Origin: Flavobacterium sp.
GTDB taxonomy: Bacteria > Bacteroidota > Bacteroidia > Flavobacteriales > Flavobacteriaceae
Direction of reading: 5' to 3'
Assembly (NCBI RefSeq): GCF_027484945.1
Contig: NZ_JAIXRZ010000059.1
Span: 1 to 60,259 of the forward strand
Length of the DNA: 60,259 bases
The position numbers and the translations under genes are program-made. Positions within the stretch are counted from its first letter, which is position 1, and each line of letters begins with the position of its first letter. Below, one piece after another: positions 25,136-31,824 of the stretch. A model generated the notes under the pieces. The model was not told where the DNA came from. It ran no database searches and saw only the letters and a program-made list of their open reading frames with translations.

Positions 25136-27136
25136 TTAAACTTTCGCCAATTGCCCTTCTAAGACTTTTATCGCATCCCGTAATTGTGCTGCTTGCATAA
25201 AGTCCAATTCTTTTGCCGCTTTCTCCATTGCTTTGCGGGTTTCGCGAATACGTTTTTCAATTTCTGGTTTTGTCAAATAAGCTGTCTGGTCTTCAGCTGC
25301 TTTTGGGCTTGTAGTTTCGTATTCAAAGGTAGTTTCCAATTGATTTTTGGTCAACGGATTGTTCAGTGTTTTGTTTAAACCTTTAGGAGTAATGTGGTGT
25401 TGGGTGTTGTATTGAATTTGTTTTTCTCTACGGTAATTGGTTTCGTTTATGGTTTTTTGCATCGAATCGGTTATCTTATCGGCATACATAATGGCTTTCC
25501 CATTGATATTACGCGCGGCCCGACCAACGGTTTGGGTAAGGGAGCGGTGGCTGCGTAAAAAACCTTCCTTGTCGGCATCTAAAATGGCAACGAGTGAAAC
25601 CTCAGGCAAGTCCAAGCCTTCGCGAAGCAGGTTAACCCCAATGAGTACATCAAATAATCCTTTGCGTAAATCTTGCATAATTGCTACCCGTTCCAAAGTA
25701 TCAACATCACTGTGGATATAGCGGCACCGAATGGAAACTTTGGTTAAGTATTTAGTCAATTCTTCGGCCATTCGTTTAGTTAGCGTTGTCACAATAATAC
25801 GTTCATCTACTTCACAGCGTTGTTGGATTTCTTCGATAAGGTCGTCGATTTGATTTAGACTGGGTCGAATTTCAATAACAGGATCTAATAGACCCGTGGG
25901 ACGAATGATTTGCTCGACATATACCCCTTCTGTTTTTTGCAATTCGTAATCGGCGGGCGTAGCCGAAACATAAATTACCTGGTTTTGAAGAGATTCAAAT
26001 TCTTCAAACTTTAATGGGCGGTTGTCCATTGCTGCTGGAAGTCGAAATCCATATTCGACCAAGTTCTCTTTTCTACTGCGATCTCCGCCATACATCGCAT
26101 GCACTTGAGAAATGGTTACGTGACTTTCATCAATTACCATTAAATAATCTGATGGAAAATAATCCAGTAAACAGAAAGGACGGGTGCCGGGTAGACGACG
26201 GTCTAGGTATCGGGAATAGTTTTCGATTCCAGAGCAATACCCCAATTCCCGAATCATTTCTAAGTCAAAATTAGTGCGTTCTTCCAACCGTTTGGCTTCA
26301 AGATGTTTTCCGATTTTTTTAAAATAATCCACTTGTTTTACCAAGTCTTGTTGAATATCCCAAATTGCCGACTGCAAAACTTCAGGTGAAGTTACAAACA
26401 TGTTAGCAGGATAAATGTTGAGTTTATCGTACCGTTCGATTACCTTCAAACTTTCAAAATCAAAACACTCTATGGCTTCAATTTCATCACCAAAAAAATG
26501 AATACGAAAAGGGTCGTCAGCATAACTTGGAAAGACTTCTACCGTATCGCCTTTGATACGAAAAGTTCCTGGTGTAAACCCTGCTTCGGTACGGGCATAT
26601 AAACTTTGTACTAAACGATGCAATAATTTTGTTCGCGAAATCGCTTGATCGCGGTGAATTGCGATGACGTTTTTTTGGAATTCTACCGGATTTCCAATAC
26701 CATAAAGGCACGAAACAGAGGCCACTACCAATACATCACGACGTCCAGAGAGTAAGGCAGAAGTTGTGCTTAACCGTAATTTCTCCAATTCATCATTGAT
26801 TGACAAGTCTTTTTCAATATAGGTTCCAGTGACAGGGATATACGCTTCGGGTTGGTAATAGTCGTAATAGGAAACAAAATACTGTACCGAATTATTCGGA
26901 AAAAACTGCTTAAATTCCGAATACAATTGCGCCGCCAAAGTTTTATTATGCGCCAACACCAAGGTGGGCCGTTGCACTTCTTGAATAACATTCGCAATCG
27001 TAAATGTCTTTCCCGAGCCCGTCACCCCAAGTAGGGTTTGGTATTTGTCTTCAGCTTCAATGCCAGCAACTAATTTTTGAATTGCTTGTGGTTGATCGCC
27101 CTTGGGTTGGTATTCGGAAATGACTTGAAATCGCAT
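25136..27136 (-). CDS. uvrB: Excinuclease ABC subunit B
   Basis: 666 residues, full length. The helicase-type ATPase has Walker A LLGVTGSGKTFTIANV, the damage-probing beta-hairpin YFVSYYDYYQPEAYIP, the DExx-like box MVIDESHVT, and motif VI QTVGRAARN. The C-terminal UVR domain (EKRIRETRKAMEKAAKELDF) binds UvrC. UvrB verifies DNA lesions handed over by UvrA and recruits UvrC for nucleotide excision repair. It stands alone with a -7 element upstream; uvrA and uvrC are outside the window. Confidence 0.97.
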   Translation of the reverse strand: MRFQVISEYQPKGDQPQAIQKLVAGIEAEDKYQTLLGVTGSGKTFTIANVIQEVQRPTLVLAHNKTLAAQLYSEFKQFFPNNSVQYFVSYYDYYQPEAYIPVTGTYIEKDLSINDELEKLRLSTTSALLSGRRDVLVVASVSCLYGIGNPVEFQKNVIAIHRDQAISRTKLLHRLVQSLYARTEAGFTPGTFRIKGDTVEVFPSYADDPFRIHFFGDEIEAIECFDFESLKVIERYDKLNIYPANMFVTSPEVLQSAIWDIQQDLVKQVDYFKKIGKHLEAKRLEERTNFDLEMIRELGYCSGIENYSRYLDRRLPGTRPFCLLDYFPSDYLMVIDESHVTISQVHAMYGGDRSRKENLVEYGFRLPAAMDNRPLKFEEFESLQNQVIYVSATPADYELQKTEGVYVEQIIRPTGLLDPVIEIRPSLNQIDDLIEEIQQRCEVDERIIVTTLTKRMAEELTKYLTKVSIRCRYIHSDVDTLERVAIMQDLRKGLFDVLIGVNLLREGLDLPEVSLVAILDADKEGFLRSHRSLTQTVGRAARNINGKAIMYADKITDSMQKTINETNYRREKQIQYNTQHHITPKGLNKTLNNPLTKNQLETTFEYETTSPKAAEDQTAYLTKPEIEKRIRETRKAMEKAAKELDFMQAAQLRDAIKVLEGQLAKV

Positions 27137-27171
27137 CGTATTAATAATACTAGTAGTAGAGGAATATCCTG

Positions 27172-27179
27172 CAAAAGTA
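27172..27179 (-). promoter_or_regulatory. Putative promoter -7 element (TACTTTTG) for uvrB
   Basis: Exact TAnnTTTG match on the minus strand, 36 bases before the uvrB ATG. Confidence 0.5.
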
Positions 27180-27304
27180 ACGAATTATTTATGGAGAATA
27201 CGACTTAACCAATTTGGTTTCAAAGTCTTCAATGGTATCCATTAGTCTTTCTATTACACTTATAAAGTGGTTTTAGGTGAATTCGTTCAAAACCAAACCA
27301 TAAG

Positions 27305-27349
27305 TTAAAAAAAAGCCACAACTTAAAAAATAAGCAGTGGCGTTTTTAT
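27305..27349. terminator. Terminator after the DUF3570 operon
   Basis: GCCAC (27315-27319) pairs with GTGGC (27337-27341), extended by CTTA/TAAG. On the minus strand a T-run follows, so it ends the thioredoxin-ApbE-DUF4266-DUF3570 transcript. Confidence 0.65.
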
Positions 27350-27365
27350 TGTAGGTAAATCCGTG

Positions 27366-28565
27366 TTATTTAAATTGTAGTGCTAAAGTAATGATATGCG
27401 ATTGTAAGCCATTATTTCGACTGTAGTATCCATAGCGCAATTCAAATGAGTGAATACGTCTACTATTGAATATACCACGATCATTATCGGTTTTGTGATA
27501 GGATAGCCCCAGCATATGACTCGAAAATTGCGACAAGTCAAAGTCACTCGTATAAAATTCGGTTCCTTGAACATGTTGATTTATCGCTTTGAAATAATTT
27601 GCTTGGGTTTGGGTATAAAAACGATACGGTAAGGCAATCGATGAAAACGCATTGATTTTATAAACGGGCTCAAAACTAAAGGTATGCGATTGAATAGCCC
27701 AAGTATCGGTATAATAGCGGTACAGTGAACGCAAAACCAGGTTATCCCCCAAAAAGTAATTGGCCCTTACACCAGCAGGTAATTTAAATCGGGTATCGGG
27801 TAATTTCTCAGAAGCAACAGTTGCATTGTCAAAATAGACACGGTTGAATTTTGTACCTAATAATCCTTGTTGGTATCCAATATCCGTCATGAATGCCAAT
27901 TGGAAATTTTTAGTAACCACTTGTGCATAAGTTAATCCTAAATTATAGGAGTTCCGGGGTTTCATATCACCATTATTAGCTTGATTATCAGAAGGATTGT
28001 TTCGTAGCTCGACTGGTAAAATCACCTTCCATGTATCTAAGAAAACAGACGCTTTGGCAGAAAATTCCCGATTATTGTTTTTCGAACTCTTGGCATATCC
28101 AAAATTTACGCCACTTGAGAAATAGTCATATTCGGCAGAAAACGATAATCCAGCATTAACGATATACTTTTTTTCATCGTTTTTGTAAGCGTATTGTGCA
28201 GATGGATATACTCGAACGTCTTGATAGGAAGCTGAAGATACCGTATTCGGATCAATTTTATCTGATGAAGCTGAGGTGTAAGAATCCACTCCCAAGCTTA
28301 AATTAAATTGATGGGTACGCTTGTAGGCATTTTTTTTGGTCAAAACAACTTCGATATTTGTGGCAATGTCGGTAAGTTTTTCTGTTCCTTTTCCTCCAGT
28401 TACCGCCGAATTATCACCTTGTTGGGTGTAATAGCTGGAAATAAAATTAACTTCTTCGATTTTTAATTTTTGCTTTTTATAAACCGTAGTGGTATCGTTT
28501 TGGGCTTTCACTTTTGGATGGAAAAGTAGCGCAAGACAAGCGGCAGTAATAATTCTTTTTTTCAT
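27366..28565 (-). CDS. DUF3570 outer-membrane beta-barrel-like protein
   Basis: 399 residues with a signal peptide (MKKRIITAACLALLFHPKVKAQ). The mature N-terminus holds the stretch QGDNSAVTGGKGTEKLTD (about 50-66), typical of DUF3570. The rest alternates short amphipathic strands with aromatic ends, and the last residue is Phe-Lys after HIITLALQF, as in outer-membrane barrels. Function unknown. It is the last gene of the thioredoxin/ApbE/DUF4266/DUF3570 run (18 bp after DUF4266), suggesting it is the membrane partner of the small Cys-tailed lipoprotein. Confidence is high for family and low for role. Confidence 0.85.
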   Translation of the reverse strand: MKKRIITAACLALLFHPKVKAQNDTTTVYKKQKLKIEEVNFISSYYTQQGDNSAVTGGKGTEKLTDIATNIEVVLTKKNAYKRTHQFNLSLGVDSYTSASSDKIDPNTVSSASYQDVRVYPSAQYAYKNDEKKYIVNAGLSFSAEYDYFSSGVNFGYAKSSKNNNREFSAKASVFLDTWKVILPVELRNNPSDNQANNGDMKPRNSYNLGLTYAQVVTKNFQLAFMTDIGYQQGLLGTKFNRVYFDNATVASEKLPDTRFKLPAGVRANYFLGDNLVLRSLYRYYTDTWAIQSHTFSFEPVYKINAFSSIALPYRFYTQTQANYFKAINQHVQGTEFYTSDFDLSQFSSHMLGLSYHKTDNDRGIFNSRRIHSFELRYGYYSRNNGLQSHIITLALQFK

Positions 28566-28583
28566 GGTTAGGGATTTTTAGAA

Positions 28584-28790
28584 TTAATTACAGCCACAGC
28601 CACCACCCGTTTTTCCACCATTCGCTCCCGAGCTTCCCTCGCGATAGAGTTGGAATGTATTTTCAAATTTTTCAGTAGGCTTTGGGGCTAGTGCCATCTC
28701 AGAATCATTGATTTTTGATTTCTGATATTCCTTTACCGAGGTGCAGGCGGTACAACTGAGTATCCCCAAAAGAACAAGTGTTTTTTTCAT
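28584..28790 (-). CDS. DUF4266 small lipoprotein with Gly/Cys tail
   Basis: 68 residues. A lipoprotein-type signal (MKKTLVLLGILSCTACTS) offers Cys13 or Cys16 as the lipid-modified residue. A short polar segment follows, then EGSSGANGGKTGGGCGCN with Cys65 and Cys67 two residues apart at the extreme C-terminus. The mature part is only about 50 residues and has no globular core. Its start codon overlaps the apbE stop (ATGA), so the two are translationally coupled. The Cys-x-Cys tail suggests metal or redox binding or modification; this is inference. SSGAN resembles the flavin-attachment consensus but has Asn at the acceptor position. Confidence 0.85.
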   Translation of the reverse strand: MKKTLVLLGILSCTACTSVKEYQKSKINDSEMALAPKPTEKFENTFQLYREGSSGANGGKTGGGCGCN

Positions 28791-29707
28791 TTTAATTGAA
28801 TATTATGTGAAGTATATATTCGGTCGTTATCATCGATAATAATACAACCGATAGTTTGCAATTGATTTATAAAATCGAGACCCACCTCAATGCCCATAAC
28901 TGTTACGGGCGTTGCCAAAGCATCTGCGATTTCAGCATTTTCTGCAATGATGGTAACGCTTTTAATTCCGCTTACAGGAAAGCCGGTTTTTGGATCAATG
29001 GTATGGCTGTGTTTTTTACCTCCAATTATTGCATATTTTTCATAATTACCTGAAGTAGCTACCGCTTTATCCGTAATTTGAAATCCGGCAAACAAGCCAT
29101 TTTTTGCATTAGGATCAGCAATTCCAATTGTCCACGGACTACCATCTTCTTGAGTTCCCCAGGCCGCCAAATCCCCCGACGCATTTACAATGCCACTTTG
29201 CACACCGCTTTCTTTTAATTTTTTTCGTGCCATTTCTGCTGCAAATCCTTTTCCAATTCCACCAAATCCTATTCGCATCCCTTTTTCTTTAAGAAAAACC
29301 GTTTGTAAATTATAGTCCAAAATAATATTGGTATAGTTGATTAAGGCCACCGATTTTTTTGCAATGGCTGGATCGGGTAATTCGGTCATAGTGGTATCAA
29401 AATTCCAAAAGCGCTTATCAATACTGCCGTAGCTTAAATCAAACGCACCTTGTGTCATTTGGGAGAGCATTTGACTACGGTGAATTAATTGAAAAACTTC
29501 ATCGGGTACTTGTACGGGTTGAATTCCTGCATTTGCATTGATTGTTGCAGTTACACTTGTTGAACTAAACGTTGTAAGAATGGTTTCTATTCGTTGTATT
29601 TCAGTTATAGCACAATCAAAAAGCGGTTCAACCTCACTTGCACTTGCCCCTAGTAAGGTAAATTCAAATTGGTTTCCCATTAAGCGCTCCCTGCGTTTGA
29701 AAACCAT
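28787..29707 (-). CDS. apbE: FAD:protein FMN transferase
   Basis: 306 residues. ApbE moves FMN from FAD to a Thr/Ser of target proteins and needs Mg2+. Signature regions: RRERLMGNQFEFTLLG at the N-terminus, GAFDLSYGSIDKRFW, RIGFGGIGKGFAAEMA, NASGDLAAWG, the KAVATSGNYEKY loop, and HSHTIDPKTGFPVSG. Unlike most ApbE proteins, no signal peptide or lipobox is visible before the conserved core and there is no room for one: the thioredoxin stop is 1 nt upstream. It may act in the cytoplasm or be exported in a way I cannot see. It is coupled to DUF4266 downstream by a 4-bp overlap. Confidence 0.9.
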   Translation of the reverse strand: MVFKRRERLMGNQFEFTLLGASASEVEPLFDCAITEIQRIETILTTFSSTSVTATINANAGIQPVQVPDEVFQLIHRSQMLSQMTQGAFDLSYGSIDKRFWNFDTTMTELPDPAIAKKSVALINYTNIILDYNLQTVFLKEKGMRIGFGGIGKGFAAEMARKKLKESGVQSGIVNASGDLAAWGTQEDGSPWTIGIADPNAKNGLFAGFQITDKAVATSGNYEKYAIIGGKKHSHTIDPKTGFPVSGIKSVTIIAENAEIADALATPVTVMGIEVGLDFINQLQTIGCIIIDDNDRIYTSHNIQLK

Positions 29708-29708
29708 A

Positions 29709-30131
29709 TTATTGCAAAGCTTTTATAAATTGATCGACGGTTTCTGTTGGTAGTCCATCCCATTTTTTTAGGATCTTTTTATGTTCATCCAATACTACAA
29801 TTCGCGGAAAAACACCTTCTTGATTAAAAGCTTCTGCGGCCATTTCATTTGCTTTTTCCTGTTCAGTACTAAGCTTGTTTTTGCGCAATCGCGGAAAGTC
29901 GGCATTCACAACAACTAAATTGGTTTTGGCAAATTCCTGAAAAAGAGGGTCGTTGATTATTGTTTTTTTAAATTTAATGCAAGGCGCACACCAATCGGAG
30001 CCAGAGAAATATAAAAGTACTTTTTTATGTTCTTTTTGCGCTACAATTAAGGCTTCATTAAGGTTATTCGCTTCTTGGCTCCAAACAAACCCCGTGCAAA
30101 TCAAGCACAACAGCGGAAGAATTTTTTTCAT
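29709..30131 (-). CDS. Exported thioredoxin-fold protein
   Basis: 140 residues with a signal peptide (MKKILPLLCLICTGFVWSQ). The thioredoxin-like fold carries a redox motif in FSGSDWCAPCIKFKK (Cys48, Cys51), of the type seen in DsbD-like C-terminal and thioredoxin_7 domains, and a cis-Pro in FPRIVVLD. It should act as a thiol reductase or oxidase in the periplasm. First gene of the tight ApbE/DUF4266/DUF3570 run; its cysteine pair could keep the DUF4266 Cys-x-Cys tail reduced. A near-consensus element TAATTTCG (30167-30174, minus strand) lies 36 bases upstream. Confidence 0.87.
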   Translation of the reverse strand: MKKILPLLCLICTGFVWSQEANNLNEALIVAQKEHKKVLLYFSGSDWCAPCIKFKKTIINDPLFQEFAKTNLVVVNADFPRLRKNKLSTEQEKANEMAAEAFNQEGVFPRIVVLDEHKKILKKWDGLPTETVDQFIKALQ

Positions 30132-30188
30132 TGTATTAAGTTTATTTTAAGATAACGTGAATACAACGAAATTATTGGATACGCGATG

Positions 30189-30845
30189 TTAACTTTCAAT
30201 TAATAGTAAATCACCGGTTTCAAAAGCAATGGTAACTAAGCCATTTTCTGCTACATGATTGCTGCTTCCGGATCGGTAGCCCAGGGTGAGCGTTTCGTCG
30301 GTTAAGGGATAAGCAAGATTTTTAGTTGTTATACCGGTAACGGTGCCTAAAGGGATTAGTGAAAGTATACTGTCTTTGAGGTACCACTTTTCAAATTTTT
30401 TTGGTGCAAGAAAAAGTTTCGAATGATCGTCTAAATACACCACTTTCAGATCATTTTGATAGCGCGCCATAATTGTAAGGTTATGCAATGTATGATCCAT
30501 ACGATTGCCGGTAGCCCAAACTACATTTACCCCACGATGCCCGCGTTCGATTAAATAGTCAAACGCCTTTTCTAAATCGGTTTTATCTTGGTTTGGAGTA
30601 TGAACAATGGTTAAAGGAAATTGTTTTTCGGTATATACTAACGGATCAAAACCCCGATCAAAATCACCCAACAGCACATCTACTTTTATCCCAAGTTCAG
30701 CCACGCGTTCCATAGCGGAGTCCAATACGATAACAAGTGGCTGCCATTCTAATAATTGGTTTAAAAACTCCATCGAACAGGACGCGCCATTTGCTATGAT
30801 TAGCGCAGGCTCTTGGTCGTCACGAACTATGTGGTGGGATGACAT
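30189..30845 (-). CDS. Thiamine pyrophosphokinase
   Basis: 218 residues. The N-terminal catalytic domain shows ALIIANGASCS, VDVLLGDFDRG with the Mg-binding acidic pair, and NQDKTDLEKAFDYLIE. The C-terminal beta domain includes LSLIPLGTVTGITTKNLAYPL and GYRSGSSNHVAEN. It transfers pyrophosphate from ATP to thiamine to make thiamine diphosphate in the cytoplasm, a cofactor needed by 2-oxoacid dehydrogenases such as the one whose E2 lies at 58943. It has its own promoter; the thioredoxin gene follows 57 bp downstream on the same strand. No TPP riboswitch was recognised. Confidence 0.93.
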   Translation of the reverse strand: MSSHHIVRDDQEPALIIANGASCSMEFLNQLLEWQPLVIVLDSAMERVAELGIKVDVLLGDFDRGFDPLVYTEKQFPLTIVHTPNQDKTDLEKAFDYLIERGHRGVNVVWATGNRMDHTLHNLTIMARYQNDLKVVYLDDHSKLFLAPKKFEKWYLKDSILSLIPLGTVTGITTKNLAYPLTDETLTLGYRSGSSNHVAENGLVTIAFETGDLLLIES

Positions 30846-30892
30846 GATGAATTTTTATCGTACAGAATTTAATGATGTTGGGAGTACCCTTT

Positions 30893-30900
30893 CAAAAATA
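30893..30900 (-). promoter_or_regulatory. Putative promoter -7 element (TATTTTTG) for thiamine pyrophosphokinase
   Basis: Exact TAnnTTTG on the minus strand, with a TTG 20 bases further upstream; the gene starts 48 bases downstream. Confidence 0.55.
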
Positions 30901-31001
30901 GCAATTTTTGGCAATTGTTTCAATTGATTTTTTTTTGGAGCTTCATAATGGTAGACGTAAAATCAATTTATGCGAATCCAATTTGAACATAAAAACACGC
31001 A

Positions 31002-31820
31002 CTATTCTACGGTGTAGTCTATATAATCTACTTCTGACAAATGGAAATAGCCCAAGGGATAATCGGCTTCGTTGGTTTGGTTTACAATATTACCGCGTAA
31101 TGTAGCAGGTGGTGTAGCGAAAGGACTTCCCCCTTGATTACCTGCAATATTTAATAATTTGTTCATGTAATTATAATACCGTTCTGTAATGCCTTCAAGT
31201 TTACAGCGCAATTGAACATTGGTTTCTAAGTTTTCATTGGTATAGAATCCAAACATTTGATTGCCTTGAAAAAACTCATCTGAAATTACACCATATTCAG
31301 GTAGGGCAAGTTTTGCATTTTTTACGCCCACCAAATAAAAATTATCTTCATTGCCGTTGTCTTGGTAAAAGAATTTCACTTGAATCTCATCACCTCCAAA
31401 TCCTTGCACTGTATTTTGCTGGATTGCGTCAATTGTTGGCGTTGCCATTAAAGGTGCTACAGCGCGATAAGTAGTCCCCTGATATTCCACAGTAAGGGTA
31501 TAACTTTCATTAATTACCGGGATGAATGTTGTACAAACATAAGCCCCTGAATTGGGAACGGTTTCAATAAAAGGAAAAACGGTATTAGATGAATTCGTCA
31601 CATAAACGGTAGCACCAGAAACTTTAGGTATTTCATTGGCAAAATATCCAGTAGTTAGGCTTAAATTAATGGTTTGTTCGTTGCCAGCAGTTCCTTTTTC
31701 CCAACGTAAGTTGGCATCAATAACCAATTTAGGCTCAGCTGTTTCTAAATCAACTTCGACAACATCTTCACAGCTAATGAAGGTTAGTAAAAGAACAAAT
31801 AAAAGACTATATTTTTTCAA
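31002..31820 (-). CDS. DUF4249 lipoprotein, TonB-receptor partner
   Basis: 272 residues with a lipoprotein signal (LLLTFISC, Cys17). The body is beta-rich, with the DUF4249 features EPKLVIDANLRWEKG, VSGATVYVTNSS, GAYVCTTFIPVINESYTLTVEY and a C-terminal DLETNVQLRC-like to YFHLSEVDYIDY region. DUF4249 proteins are found beside TonB-dependent receptors in Bacteroidota and may form a surface-exposed lid or accessory. Here it follows the receptor gene by 4 bp. The transported ligand is unknown. Confidence 0.86.
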   Translation of the reverse strand: MKKYSLLFVLLLTFISCEDVVEVDLETAEPKLVIDANLRWEKGTAGNEQTINLSLTTGYFANEIPKVSGATVYVTNSSNTVFPFIETVPNSGAYVCTTFIPVINESYTLTVEYQGTTYRAVAPLMATPTIDAIQQNTVQGFGGDEIQVKFFYQDNGNEDNFYLVGVKNAKLALPEYGVISDEFFQGNQMFGFYTNENLETNVQLRCKLEGITERYYNYMNKLLNIAGNQGGSPFATPPATLRGNIVNQTNEADYPLGYFHLSEVDYIDYTVE

Positions 31821-31824
31821 GGTG

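Noticed and set aside
27187..27270. A minus-strand 27-codon frame (VIERLMDTIEDFETKLVKSY) between uvrB and DUF3570
   Set aside because: Reads plausibly as coding, but is bounded by stops, has no start context and no recognised family; could be a remnant but cannot be supported.
30846..31001. TPP riboswitch upstream of thiamine pyrophosphokinase
   Set aside because: No THI-box-like conserved sequence; only a normal promoter and short leader are visible.
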